Positions 26,243 to 36,426 of a stretch of DNA of 64,000 bases are shown in pieces. Origin of the DNA: Paenibacillus sonchi (GTDB taxonomy: Bacteria > Bacillota > Bacilli > Paenibacillales > Paenibacillaceae); assembly GCF_016772475.1 (NCBI RefSeq), contig NZ_CP068596.1:186001-250000 (forward strand). The letters are read 5' to 3'. The notes beneath the pieces were generated by a model. The model made no database searches. It saw only the letters and a program-made list of their open reading frames with translations, and was not told the DNA's origin. How positions within the stretch are numbered: position 1 is the stretch's first letter; every line of letters starts with the position of its first letter. Position numbers and translations under genes: made by a program.

Positions 26243-26641
26243 GTGAAAAAAGATGATGAGGTAAATCGTCGTTTTATCAAGTATATGGCCAAGCTTATTC
26301 ACAATAACTCTATCAATTATGATAAAAAGAGACGACTGAAGGATAACCGCTTCCCTTTAACTTTAGACAACGATGAAAATCTTGAATCCAGCTTACTTGC
26401 TGTTTATGATTCAAAAGCTGTACCTCCAAATCTAAAAGATCATATTACGGATCTTTCTCTTTTTAAAGCTTATGAATCCCTACCCGCGCAGCAACAACAG
26501 ATTCTATCTTTTGCTTATGTACAAAAGCTAAATGACAAGGAAATAGCCCGGATATTGGGAGTAACTCAACAAAGCATCTCGAAACACCGCTTAAAAGCTT
26601 TAGCTAAATTGCGCCGGTTGATAACGGAAGGTGAGGAATGA
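26243..26641 (+). CDS. SigO-like sigma factor (short form)
   Basis: 132 residues from GTG 26243 (AAGGGGG upstream). The C-terminal half is a clear region 4: SLPAQQQQILSFAYVQKLND then KEIARILGVTQQSISKHRLK. The N-terminus resembles the middle of SigO-type factors (NYDKKRRLKDNRFPLTLD). In B. subtilis SigO needs the small partner RsoA, which supplies region 2; here a matching gene lies two genes downstream. The stop overlaps the ATG of a YvrJ-like gene. It is shorter than SigO at its N-terminus. Confidence 0.75.
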   Translation: MKKDDEVNRRFIKYMAKLIHNNSINYDKKRRLKDNRFPLTLDNDENLESSLLAVYDSKAVPPNLKDHITDLSLFKAYESLPAQQQQILSFAYVQKLNDKEIARILGVTQQSISKHRLKALAKLRRLITEGEE

Positions 26642-26796
26642 TGTCTGAAGTTGATCTTGCTACACTTATTGCAAATTTGGGCTTTCCCATCGTAATCACG
26701 TTGTATCTACTTATTCGGTTTGAAAAGAAAATATCTGATTTAAGCGAAGCTATTAATGCCTTGAAGAATGAAATACAAAAAAACGTAAAGAAGTGA
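26641..26796 (+). CDS. YvrJ-like small membrane protein
   Basis: 51 residues overlapping the sigma stop codon (TGATG). Residues 8-26 are a membrane helix (LIANLGFPIVITLYLLIRF), followed by a short charged coil. YvrJ-family proteins have this exact layout and sit beside sigO/rsoA in bacilli. Role unknown; holin- or anchor-like functions have been suggested for such proteins. Confidence 0.75.
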   Translation: MSEVDLATLIANLGFPIVITLYLLIRFEKKISDLSEAINALKNEIQKNVKK

Positions 26797-26800
26797 TTTT

Positions 26801-26998
26801 ATGATTGCCGAATTGCTAGTACAAGCACAGCAACACCACAGTCCAGAGGCAACATTACATATTTTGGAATCATTCACACCAAAGCTCAAAGCTTCCTTAT
26901 TACAAGTACCCGCTGATCATCGTGAAGATTTAAAACAGGAACTCTATGTCAAAATGATTGAGGTTATACAAACTTTTGAAATTAGTGAATTGAAATAA
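26801..26998 (+). CDS. RsoA-like co-sigma factor
   Basis: 65 residues, starting 4 bp after the YvrJ-like stop codon. The pattern LVQAQQHHSPEATLHILESF and then PADHREDLKQELYVKMIEVI matches the region 1.2/2-like module of RsoA. In B. subtilis RsoA completes SigO for -10 recognition. Gene order sigO, yvrJ, rsoA supports the call. A similar protein is encoded at 45870-46079. Confidence 0.7.
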   Translation: MIAELLVQAQQHHSPEATLHILESFTPKLKASLLQVPADHREDLKQELYVKMIEVIQTFEISELK

Positions 26999-27009
26999 AA
27001 TTCGAAAGT

Positions 27010-27046
27010 GGTTGTAAAATCCGAGGCTCATTTCTCTTTATATAAT
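27010..27046 (+). promoter_or_regulatory. SigO-type promoter of the SleB-like gene
   Basis: GGTTGTA (27010), 14 bp, TTTCTCTTTATATA. Identical spacing to the sigO operon promoter. Confidence 0.65.
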
Positions 27047-27090
27047 GAGACGCCGGTGATCTACAAAAAAAATTAATGAAGGTAATATTC

Positions 27091-27573
27091 ATGGCAATTG
27101 GTGATGCACTAACTTCAAGAGATCAGCTTTACGGACGCAACAGCGTCGATTTGTTGGCAAGAACACTGTACGGAGAAACAGAAAATGACTCTGATTCCCG
27201 TGTTGGTGTTGCATGGGTTGTTCTTAACCGTAAAAATGCTACAACAGGAGAATTTAGAAATCAGAACTCCATTGAAGCAGTCGTACTTCATAAAAATGCA
27301 TTCTCTTGTTTTTGGGATTCTAACTTGGCAAAATGCCTCAAACCAAACACATCAAGTCAAGTTTGGAAAAACTGTGTTTCCGTTGCTCAAAATGTTGCTT
27401 CCCTTGAAAACCCATTTGGCGATAAATTATTTTATACTCAAATCGATCTTTTCAACGCCAATAGCAAAACCGAAAATGGGAAGCTCTTATATAAAATGAG
27501 TGGTGCATGGGTAGTTGTCACTTCTAAAACCCTGAAAGGTCAACACATGTTCTTCAATTATTCCAATCAGTAA
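27091..27573 (+). CDS. SleB/CwlJ-type cell wall hydrolase
   Basis: Start placed at ATG 27091 (MAIGDALTSRDQLYGRN), AAGG seven bases upstream; ATG 27076 is less likely. 160 residues with the Hydrolase_2 signature: LLARTLYGETENDSDSRVGV holds the catalytic Glu, then AWVVLNRK and FSCFWD. No signal peptide is seen, unlike SleB, so it may act inside forming spores or use another route. It follows the sigO operon and has its own SigO-type promoter; a shared terminator separates it from the lipoprotein gene. Confidence 0.75.
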   Translation: MAIGDALTSRDQLYGRNSVDLLARTLYGETENDSDSRVGVAWVVLNRKNATTGEFRNQNSIEAVVLHKNAFSCFWDSNLAKCLKPNTSSQVWKNCVSVAQNVASLENPFGDKLFYTQIDLFNANSKTENGKLLYKMSGAWVVVTSKTLKGQHMFFNYSNQ

Positions 27574-27577
27574 GATC

Positions 27578-27622
27578 AAAAAAAGCTTGCCCAAAAGACT
27601 TTTTGGGACAAGCTTTTTTCTA
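27578..27622. terminator. Bidirectional terminator
   Basis: AAAAAAAGCTTGCCCAAAA and TTTTTGGGACAAGCTTTTTT form a long stem with A and T runs outside, between convergent genes 27091-27573 and 27620-28363. Confidence 0.9.
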
Positions 27623-28363
27623 TTTTTCAATAGGTTTAACTTCAATTTGATCTGCAACCAATTCATTCTTGGCACTGTCAAATTTATAAGTGACATTGAA
27701 ATCACATACATATGTGGTAGTCCCGGGTACTGCTGCCCCAAGGTTTAATTTTATTTTTTGATTTTCTAATGAATATATATATACGCCACCAAACCCAAGG
27801 CTATCCTGTTTTTGATCTGGTGCTGGGTCAAACCCATAATTAAAGTTATATTCTTTTCCTTGTGCTTTAACTGAAATCGCTAACGTATCGTCACCTTTTT
27901 TAGCAACATGGGTTTCAATCTGATCAGCAACAATCTCCTCATAGCTTTGGACTTTAATTTCGGAAAGATCCTCGGCGCTAACGACATGAATATCATAATT
28001 GTTTAAGCCTGTTCCTCGCCCAGTTTGGATGATAATTACAGCTTCTTCTTTTCTATCGCCTGTAACATCCGTATAATATACCTGCGGAGCAGTTCCAGTA
28101 TCAACAGGGACATTCCAAGGAAAGTCCTTTTTATTCCCGTTAATATCCAATATTGCCCCATCGGTTTTTTTATAAAATTTTACTTTTTCATCCTCTGAAG
28201 ACCCCAGCAATTTCGCATCTGTATCTTGCACCGGCTGTGTTGTTACTTGTTTACTGGGAGACTCACCCAAACCTTGCGTAACCGTTTCGGGCTTATCTGA
28301 TCCACCACATCCTGAAAGCAAAACGACACTCAACACCATCAATACACCAAGCTCTTTTTTCAA
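27620..28363 (-). CDS. Secreted lipoprotein, unknown function
   Basis: 247 residues. The N-terminus MKKELGVLMVLSVVLLSGCG is a lipoprotein signal with lipobox LSGC (Cys19). A Thr/Ser/Pro linker follows, then a domain with DVTGDRKEEAVIIIQTGRGT, resembling VCBS/FG-GAP-like repeats of cell surface proteins. It is preceded by TATAAT 40 bp upstream (SigA type). Possibly a surface sensor or adhesin; no closer family known to me. Confidence 0.65.
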   Translation of the reverse strand: MKKELGVLMVLSVVLLSGCGGSDKPETVTQGLGESPSKQVTTQPVQDTDAKLLGSSEDEKVKFYKKTDGAILDINGNKKDFPWNVPVDTGTAPQVYYTDVTGDRKEEAVIIIQTGRGTGLNNYDIHVVSAEDLSEIKVQSYEEIVADQIETHVAKKGDDTLAISVKAQGKEYNFNYGFDPAPDQKQDSLGFGGVYIYSLENQKIKLNLGAAVPGTTTYVCDFNVTYKFDSAKNELVADQIEVKPIEK

Positions 28364-28531
28364 CCCTAAAATCTCCTTTCGTCTACCTAGCAGAAATTAT
28401 ATCAGAGCAAATGAACCCATGAATGACATATAATTAACATTATTTACGATTAAAGTTAAATTTATGTTATATACTCCCAACCAGAAAACGAAAAAGACGC
28501 TCACCGAATCCAGGAGCGCCTATCCTTATCC

Positions 28532-28984
28532 TCAGTTATAAATGATTTGAGCTTTCTTCCACGATGGTCCGCTGTATGCGTGTTTCTTCGCATCCCATTG
28601 CATCGTGACTTCCAAGCTTTGATCATGCGAGGTATCCCCCGGACTGCTGCCTTTTGAAAATAGATGCTGTTCAATCCAGCGTATGCTTTCTTCAGGCACA
28701 ATCGGTTTCTCATAGTGGCGCTCATGGAAGATATGATCAAAGAACGCCAACCGAATTTTAGTTGCGATATGTTCAATTCTATTTTGAACACCTGGAGGAC
28801 TGTAGGAAGTAATAATAATTGTAACTAACTTGCCCTCTTGTAAATCTTCATCCTGCCCGACTCTCATTTCAACGTCACAATCATAGACCGTGACTTCCCC
28901 TGCATCATTTGGAACCAAGTGGCCCGTAAGATAAGGCCATTTGAAACGATAGATTCCTGAATGCAATATTACTTCTGTTTTCAT
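28532..28984 (-). CDS. Hypothetical protein, paralogue of 42385-42837
   Basis: Start at ATG 28984 (MKTEVILHSGIYRFKWPYLT) with GAGGGAG nine bases upstream. 150 residues, no motif recognised. A close paralogue lies in the duplicated block at 42.4 kb; most differences are conservative or at the C-terminus (AYSGPSWKKAQ against AYYSPAWKNAP). A hairpin with T run (28496-28525) ends it. It follows the AbrB-type regulator. Confidence 0.6.
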   Translation of the reverse strand: MKTEVILHSGIYRFKWPYLTGHLVPNDAGEVTVYDCDVEMRVGQDEDLQEGKLVTIIITSYSPPGVQNRIEHIATKIRLAFFDHIFHERHYEKPIVPEESIRWIEQHLFSKGSSPGDTSHDQSLEVTMQWDAKKHAYSGPSWKKAQIIYN

Positions 28985-29154
28985 AGTAACACGCTCCCTC
29001 TTCATTAGTTTGATTACCTTACTCTTATAGTATAAATGGATCGCAATTATTCGAGTAGTGAAGCCGCAATCATGATTCCACTTGCTTAAAACCAAACAAC
29101 AGTTGCAACCAAAAAAAAGTTGCTCCCGATTTATCTATTCGCCACATCCGAAGA

Positions 29155-29649
29155 TCAGTGGGCGGTGTTATTCAATTTTTTCAACAACTGACTGACCCGC
29201 CCCTGAGATATACCCAGCATCTCGGCCCACTTTTTTTGTGGTGCATCCGGGTACTGTTCCATGACCTTAGTCAGCCGGAGGAGTGTTTCCTTGCTTCGTG
29301 TCCACTTTGGTTTAATCGCTATTTCTTTTTCAGTGTTTACTTCCTCCAACGCAGCGGCCACTTCTGCCGCTCCCCCTTCAGGCAATTTCTCGTTTCCGGA
29401 AACCTGTTCTAAACATGAACCACAAATGAAATAATCCTTAAAATAAGACAACCCTTCCGTGGAAGAGCAAAACATGCACTCCAGGGTTCGATATTTCCTC
29501 AATGTCAGACGTTCATTTGCGTCATCTACAAAATATTCAATCGGATCGCCAATATCAATTCCAAGTGTGCGCCGCAATTCCATCGGTAATACAATACGAC
29601 CCAAAGCATCCACCTTACGTACCATTCTGTTATTTCTATTTTTCCTCAT
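29155..29649 (-). CDS. AbrB-type regulator with zinc knuckle and C-terminal HTH
   Basis: 164 residues. N-terminal SpoVT/AbrB domain (VRKVDALGRIVLPMELRRTL, GIDIGDPIEYF), then CMFC...CGSC zinc knuckle, a linker, and a C-terminal helix-turn-helix (KKWAEMLGISQGRVSQLLKK). AbrB proteins control transition-state genes. This three-part layout occurs in Paenibacillus and Bacillus plasmid regulators. Second gene of a duplicated block, with a paralogue at 42959-43459. Likely represses its own operon. Confidence 0.8.
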   Translation of the reverse strand: MRKNRNNRMVRKVDALGRIVLPMELRRTLGIDIGDPIEYFVDDANERLTLRKYRTLECMFCSSTEGLSYFKDYFICGSCLEQVSGNEKLPEGGAAEVAAALEEVNTEKEIAIKPKWTRSKETLLRLTKVMEQYPDAPQKKWAEMLGISQGRVSQLLKKLNNTAH

Positions 29650-29816
29650 AACAATTACCTCTCATTTTTTCCTTATTATACCATATTAAATATTCCACCT
29701 CATTCGGCCCTTAGTCATTTTTTTAATCGGCCATACTCTAAATGTTCGGGTTTTAAACAAAAACAAGCCAGCTGCTGGAGCTGGCCATGCGTCTAAATTG
29801 TCTTAAAAACCGAACA

Positions 29817-30203
29817 TTAGAATTCCCATCCTAAAAGTTTATGTAGTTCGCTTGGATCAAATCGATTCCGATCTCGCTTTAACAGTTCTACAATAGCAGC
29901 CGCTTCACCGGCTAAGAGAGACTTATACTCGTCAAACGTCTCGCCGTCGCTCTCCCAAACCCTTGCCACAAAAACGGCTGGTCCACAGACACTTACCTGA
30001 GCCGCTCCCAAAGACAATGTGAAATTAACCGGCTTGCGGATAAGAGCTGCTGAATCTCCAACAGCCAGATATAAATCGTTCCCCAGCTTGGAATGATCAC
30101 GCCGGGACTCTCCAAACAGTTCTTGTCCATATGCGCCATACAATGACGAAATTTCCTTAATTACCGGTTCCTGTCCCGGTAGCACTTCTACCACTTTAAT
30201 CAT
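29817..30203 (-). CDS. DUF3846-like plasmid accessory protein
   Basis: Start at ATG 30203 (MIKVVEVLPG), AAAGGAGG upstream; 128 residues. The N-terminus with GNDLYLAVGDSAALIRKPVN and VCGPAVFVAR resembles DUF3846-type plasmid proteins. It follows the small gene 30206-30361 by 2 bp. Only its last 19 codons remain in the second block copy (43621-43678). Function unknown. Confidence 0.6.
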   Translation of the reverse strand: MIKVVEVLPGQEPVIKEISSLYGAYGQELFGESRRDHSKLGNDLYLAVGDSAALIRKPVNFTLSLGAAQVSVCGPAVFVARVWESDGETFDEYKSLLAGEAAAIVELLKRDRNRFDPSELHKLLGWEF

Positions 30204-30205
30204 AT

Positions 30206-30361
30206 TCAACCTCCTTTCGCAGATTTGATAAGACTCAGAATACTGTCAATTGTACTCCCATCAAGTCCCGATAACCAAGCAATCGTATCATGCTCTTCTC
30301 TTGTAAGGCTCCGTCCAATACAAGCCTGGACGCTATCCATCAACGGTATATACCGCTCCAC
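30206..30361 (-). CDS. Small hypothetical protein, 51 residues
   Basis: GTG 30361 start, GGAG ten bases upstream. ERYIPLMDSVQACIGRSLTR then EEHDTIAWLSGLDGSTIDSI is helical and ends in KSAKGG. The stop codon overlaps the ribosome binding site of 29817-30203, so the two are probably coupled. No family recognised. Confidence 0.55.
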   Translation of the reverse strand: MERYIPLMDSVQACIGRSLTREEHDTIAWLSGLDGSTIDSILSLIKSAKGG

Positions 30362-30417
30362 TTACCATTGCTCCATGCCCAAACCGTCCGGCCGTAAGGA
30401 CGCTACCTTTCGTGTGA

Positions 30418-30826
30418 CTAGGCTCCACCGTATTCCCAAATTTGCCCAGGCATAAGCGTGGTTAGATTGATCCGTGGCCGTCTCAGGTGCTTTCCCCTTT
30501 TCTTGGCTTCAGCAATCCCTTCAGCCTGCGCCTGTTTGATCCCCTTACGTTCTTCTTCAGCCAACCAACTTAGGATCTGAAGCACCAGATCCATAATGAG
30601 CTGCCCGATCCCCTCTAGCTCCTGATACTTGCACGTATCAAGAATTGGAATGTCGATCACCACGATATGAGTTTTCGCATCGATCAGCCATTGCCACTCT
30701 TTTAAAATCTCCTGCTTGTTCCGGCCAAAGCGATTAATAGACTTCACGAATAGCGTGCACCTTCTCACAGCACACGCTTGAGAAGCTGATACTCTGGACG
30801 CTGAAAATCTTTTCCGCTTCCCTTAT
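30418..30826 (-). pseudogene. Serine resolvase fragment cut by a Tn3-type end
   Basis: The frame 30418-30768 encodes LFVKSINRFGRNKQEILKEW and EEERKGIKQAQAEGIAEAKK, typical of Tn3-family resolvases and serine invertases. Upstream codons to 30826 continue the family (DKGSGKDFQRPEYQLLKRVL) but with a stop and a frame change. The catalytic N-terminus is missing: the sequence abuts the 38-bp repeat at 30828. The C-terminal HTH is also absent. Confidence 0.7.
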
Positions 30827-30827
30827 C

Positions 30828-30865
30828 GGGGTAGTACCAGAGAATCTGACACCACCCGCAAAGCG
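30828..30865 (+). repeat. Tn3-family-type 38-bp terminal repeat
   Basis: GGGGTAGTACCAGAGAATC, then TGACACCACCCGCAAAGCG. Faces the inverted copy at 36428-36465, so the two could bound a 5.6-kb transposon-derived segment carrying the spore-surface genes. A degenerate copy starts at 30964. The rest to 31131 holds only a small hairpin with T run (31016-31042). Confidence 0.65.
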
Positions 30866-31131
30866 CACGGAAGTATATGTAAATGTCTGTGTGGAATATA
30901 CGCTGAGCCCTCGGTCATGTCCAAGCTTGGCATTTTAATGTTTTAACTTCGTCACTGCTACCAGGGGAAGTACCAGCGTCGCTATCATCAGGTGCATACG
31001 AATGGGTATAAATATAAAAACCCTCCTAGGTGGAGAGTTTTTGCTATATTGATAGTACTAGCAACAGCCCGGTTCAAGTGTTATTCGTGCTACAGACCCG
31101 TTAAGGTGATTGATGATTGATATTTCCTTTT

Positions 31132-31545
31132 TTAACTTATAGGATATCGAGGCGTTACGCATACTTCTCCCGTGATGTTCGGTGTAACCGCAGTTCCGGC
31201 TGCGATGGTTAATAGAATGGTGTCGAACCCAGTTTTTGTAAAACCAAAGCTAGTTCCTGGTGTAATGGTATCAGATTCAATAACGGTCCCCGTCGGGCCC
31301 CCAATAAGAAAATCTACCGTTATCGACCTTCCGGCTGGAACTGAGCCAATCTTAACACTTCCAGAAACGAATAAGCTGATTGGATTCAAGTTATTACGAT
31401 AAAGAATCTGGGTGATTGCAGCCGCGGTTGGTATAACATTGATCGGCGTACAAATTTGATCCTGAACAAACGTCACTTGGTTGCAGCAAGAAAAATTACT
31501 TTCAGCAACCATTGGAGCGCGGCTGGAAGAACATTTACAACCCAT
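31132..31545 (-). CDS. Endospore appendage (Ena-like, DUF3992) protein
   Basis: 137 residues. Starts MGCKCSSSRAPMVAESNFSC, a Cys-rich N-terminal connector, then a beta-rich domain (LFVSGSVKIGSVPAGRSITV, FGFTKTGFDTILLTI) ending with a Cys strand (EVCVTPRYP). S-Ena subunits of Bacillus have this N-terminal Cys connector plus a jellyroll that pairs by disulphides into fibres. GGGGAAGTG precedes ATG 31545. Neighbours are a second Cys-rich beta protein and exosporium genes. Confidence 0.65.
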   Translation of the reverse strand: MGCKCSSSRAPMVAESNFSCCNQVTFVQDQICTPINVIPTAAAITQILYRNNLNPISLFVSGSVKIGSVPAGRSITVDFLIGGPTGTVIESDTITPGTSFGFTKTGFDTILLTIAAGTAVTPNITGEVCVTPRYPIS

Positions 31546-31731
31546 AAAGTCACTTCCCCTCTTTTTCCCTATTTCCGTACCCTATGTTACTTTCTCAAGT
31601 CCCAACCTGCCTGAGCGATTTCACCAGGAAAATAGTCCATTTTCGGGTAAAAGGGGCGGTTTCACTATTTTTATTCAATTTGTGTGTTTAACCAAGGCCT
31701 TTAGTCGACTGTAACAATATACCGTTTATAT

Positions 31732-32193
31732 ATGGAACGTCCCGTTTGCGAAGGAGGTGTCATGTCATTGGGGAGAAATGTTCAAGTCAATAAACAAACC
31801 ACGATCGTTAAAGTAAATACGAAAATATCCTGCCGCTCAAGAAAGAAAAAGAAGCACTGCCGCAGAAAAAAAATAAAATGCTTTTGTGAAGAAGTGTGTG
31901 GTACGATCTTTCAAAAATGCGATTCTAAACCGCAAGTTTACTTTAGAGCTGTAGAAATACGACCATCCGCTAATGTAAAAATACAGAACGATACTAATTG
32001 TGACATGGAAGCGATGATTAGAACTCGGAAAAAGGAGATTACCCAAGTAATCGGACAATCCCAGCAAGTTTCTATCGTTGTCCCGTCCATATCCAGATTA
32101 ACCATTGTATGCAATGGAGACGGTTCACAAGTATGCAGGGGGCGTTATGACATCAAGCTTCGCATTCGTACACACAGAACACATAGACACTAA
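31732..32193 (+). CDS. Cys/Lys-rich protein, possibly Ena-related spore surface protein
   Basis: 153 residues; the best start is ATG 31762 (MSLGRNVQV) with AAGGAGG before it, an alternative to ATG 31732. It has a very basic KKKKHCRRKKIKCFCEEVC stretch, then a beta-rich C-terminus ending SRLTIVCNGDGSQVCRGRYD, which recalls the closing Cys strands of Ena subunits. It is divergent from the Ena-like gene at 31132. Ena relationship is tentative. Confidence 0.5.
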   Translation: MERPVCEGGVMSLGRNVQVNKQTTIVKVNTKISCRSRKKKKHCRRKKIKCFCEEVCGTIFQKCDSKPQVYFRAVEIRPSANVKIQNDTNCDMEAMIRTRKKEITQVIGQSQQVSIVVPSISRLTIVCNGDGSQVCRGRYDIKLRIRTHRTHRH

Positions 32194-32210
32194 GCCACTT
32201 CCTTCTACAC

Positions 32211-33762
32211 TCACCTTCTCGCCTCTTGGTTGTTCCCATTGCGTGTACTCGTCACGAAGCCATACTTGGGGCTGCGGATCAGAGTCGAGTTGCCATTTTG
32301 AACAGAAAGTTTCCGAAACTCCGTCGCAGCGAGTTGTTTGGCTGTACAGGGATGGAGAAACAAGACGGAATCGACTAAAAATAAATGATCGTACCGCTCA
32401 TCGATGGCATTATTCCAATAATGCGTCGTTTCGTTACGAATATATTCGTTTTGCCGCCCGGACCGTTTCACTGTAACTCGTTTTATAACTTTGGCGAAGT
32501 GACGGAGTAGTTCACTTGCCTGCTCGTCTTGGTTATCGTCTATAAAAAAGTAGCTGTATTCGATGATGGACTGCTGCTTTAAACGAGAAAGGGAAGATGA
32601 AAATTCCTGCAAGACGGCGGGCTTTTAATGAACAGGACAGATGGATTCCAGATACTTTTGGTTATGCAATACGCGTGGATCGGTCGGCCGATAGGAACAG
32701 GCGATTTCGTTATGCTGATACGCCAATCGGTATTCGCCCATTCGGTCGTATTATACACAAAGTTGTAGGTGAGGCAGCCATGTTGAGCAGGCCGGGTTGA
32801 AAAAAAACTAAATTGCCTTTTGGCTGTTCAAGTTGGGTGGGCAGTTTGTACCAAAGATCGCCGTTTGCAGTTCGTTCTTCAGCAAAAAATGGTACCCTAG
32901 CCTACAACAAAGTTCAGCTCGGGGACCTTCATATTGAAAAGATCCTAACGCGCACTCCAATTCCGTCCTGGTCCCCCAGCTCATGGTAACAGTCCGCTAA
33001 CTTCCCACAGGCTGAAATATTGTCTTCAACTCAGCCTTTCCCTGTGGCAAGAAATTTTTCGTAATAGTAGATCGCCTTCTCATATTTTTGATGATCTACA
33101 AGCTCATTCGCATAATAGTACAGGTCTCGTGGGGAAAACTCCTCTCCTCGGGATAAACGTTTTTCATAAATTTTTAGATTTCGGTCACTATCATGACGGA
33201 GGCTGTAATGGGTAACGGCAATATCACTGTGCAGAATGTGTCCTCCGACTTCAAGATATTCATGGACCGCGCCGATCCATTGAAAATGTTTCGCTCTTTT
33301 CACGAGTCGATTTCGTTTTATGCTGAAGGTCACATTTCCAAATTCGTCGAAACCGAGATGATAGTGCATCGTAACGGAATCAACGGATGGGTCAAGCGTT
33401 TCCTTTAGAGTAGCCAGCTTCTGTCTTTCGCTCCCAGTTAAAAAATCGTCGGCGTCAAGCCAAAAAATATAGTCCATGTTGGCCAAGCTGAACGCATAGT
33501 TCCGCGCAGCAGCGAAATTCTCGATCCACTCGAAATCAAAAATGTGGTTGGTATACTGACTTACAATCAATTTCGTACCATCCGTAGATCCCGTATCGAC
33601 AATAATGATTTCATCTACGATGCCCCGAACGGAAGATAAGCATCGGCCGATACTTTCTTCCTCGTTTTTCACAATCATACATAGACTGATGGAAACCAAC
33701 AGGCTCACCCCCAAAAAGGCGTATTGTTTAGGAGAAAATGTTGAACTTTCCTGATAATCCAA
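32211..33762 (-). pseudogene. Decayed glycosyltransferase (GT2 + TPR + second GT region)
   Basis: 33031-33762 is an open GT-A domain: ISLCMIVKNEEESIGRCLSS, VDTGSTDGT, FWLDADDFL (DxD). It ends at a TGA where a Trp codon is expected (GKG stop VEDNISACGKL). Further down the family sequence continues in shifted frames (ECALGSFQYEGPRAELCC; LAYQHNEIACSYRPTDPRVL) with two more stops, then a second glycosyltransferase-like piece at 32211-32612 (YSYFFIDDNQDEQASELLRH). Directly beside the collagen-like gene, so it once probably glycosylated it. Confidence 0.7.
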
Positions 33763-33776
33763 GCTGCGGCCACAAG

Positions 33777-34670
<894 letters not shown>

Positions 34671-35040
34671 TTAAAATCTATATACTTCATAGAATGCAAA
34701 GTAAGGTAATTGGGGACACGCATTAGTCTTGGTATTTCGCATATTTTTCGGAAATTAGGGCTAATAAAAGTCAAAAATAGCATCCCAATAGATAAAATCT
34801 ATCCCAAGTATAGGGATCTTCGATTTTTAACTCTATTTCCCTCATATCCCTTAACACTCCTGTAAAAAGTAGGTTTTAAATAAATCTCCTTGTTTAGCAT
34901 AGGAATTAGAAAAAGTAAAGTTGCGTTTTTTATATTGTAAATGGAACATCAAGCTTTTTGAGATTCTTATTGTCTCAAAAGTGCATAAATTATATGAATT
35001 ATGAGATCAGTGTTTTACAAGCGTTAATAAATAGCTTCGC

Positions 35041-35745
35041 TGTAAGGGAGTGTGGGCGGTCGGTGCGAACCGATATTGGAATCCGGATGATGACCTCCCC
35101 ACCGATTTTGAGAAACGTCGAGAAGAGAACTACAAGACTCTAAAGCAACCATTGGATGCTCATGCCTTTAAAAAGACTCTGAAGCAATCGATGAAAGATG
35201 GGTTGGAGAAACTGGATCGTGGGCTATCCAAAAAGAAATAAGTTCGGATTACAGAGAAAGGAAACAGTTGGATCAGTTTGTCACCTTTAAAGCCACAAGC
35301 AAAACCCGTTAATCTATCCCGCGTAAAGACAGAGCTACTTCGACGCTGGCCGATGACAAGCCTTCTGGATATCCTGAAGGAGACGGATCTCCGTGTTGGG
35401 TTCACTGAACAATTCAAGACGGTCGCCGTACGCGAAACGTTAGATCGAAACACACTACAAAAGAGACTTATCCTGGCTCTATATGGGCTTGGAACCAATA
35501 CAGGATTGAAACGCGTGAACGCTGGAGAACATGGAGAAAGTTACAAGGATCTACTCTACGTCCGGAGGAAAATCATCCATAAAGATAACCTACGCAACGC
35601 CATTCCGAAGTTGTTAATGCATTTTTTTCGCGTGCGGGTGCAAGAATTTTGGGGCGACACCCCAACATCCTGTGCATCGGATTCCAAAAAATTTGGCGCG
35701 TGGGATCAGAACTTGATGACAGAATGGCATATTCGCTATACGCAA
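35041..35745 (+). pseudogene. Tn3-family transposase (tnpA) fragment
   Basis: Protein-like sequence VGANRYWNPDDDLPTDFEKR continues through an in-frame TAA at 35239 into LYGLGTNTGLKRVNAGEHGE and CASDSKKFGAWDQNLMTEWH, diagnostic of Tn3 transposases. About 230 of nearly 1000 residues remain; both ends are missing. It joins a tyrosine recombinase fragment at about 35745 without a gap. Confidence 0.85.
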
Positions 35746-36420
35746 AGTGAAAGAACTGGCTAAGTATATCCGCGCGGAACGGCCAGACTATGCTTACCTT
35801 AAGAGCCCTTTCCAGCACCTTCGGGCAGAGTTGGAAGTCGAGGTGCCCAAGGCAACGAAGGAGCTCCCCTATGTACCCACCGAAAAGGAGCTAAAGCGAT
35901 ATTATGATGTTGTCTGGCAAGCTAAGAATTTTCAAGACATGATGATCGTCAAGACACTTCTGTATTCGGCCGTTCGAGTCAGTGAATTGATTAACATCAA
36001 GTTGGTCGATATTGATTTCCCTTACTGCCAGATCCGCATTAATAATGGCATAGGGAGAAAGGATCGGATTGTGCCATTCCTTCAATCGTTTAAGGAAATG
36101 TTGGCCATGCATGCTGATACCATGAAAAAGAAGCAAGCCGTATACCCTTTTGAATCATCATGAATAAGAAATATACCGATCGGGGAATCCGCAAAATCTT
36201 AGCCAAATATTCGGATGCTGCCGGTATGACTCAAAATTTGTCTCCACACAAGCTGAGACATTTCCTTTTAACCTGGTTAAAAAAACAGGGTATTGATAAT
36301 GCGCTCTTACAACCGTATTCAGGTCATGAAAGCCGTAAGTCGTTGGAAGTCTATTCAAAGCTGGCGATCACCGATGCACAGCAGGAGTATAATGTGGTTA
36401 TCAATAAATTCCCCATTTAA
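35746..36420 (+). pseudogene. Tyrosine recombinase, frameshifted
   Basis: Two open frames: 35747-36163 contains LLYSAVRVSELINIKLVDID (first catalytic Arg in a variant setting), and 36160-36420 contains [20 protein letters not shown] (HxLRH) and [14 protein letters not shown] (nucleophilic Tyr). One G missing near 36156 explains the split. The N-terminus is replaced by tnpA sequence. It sits just inside the Tn3-type repeat at 36428, so it may be the cointegrate resolution enzyme of that transposon, like TnpI of Tn4430. Confidence 0.75.
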
Positions 36421-36426
36421 TTACAT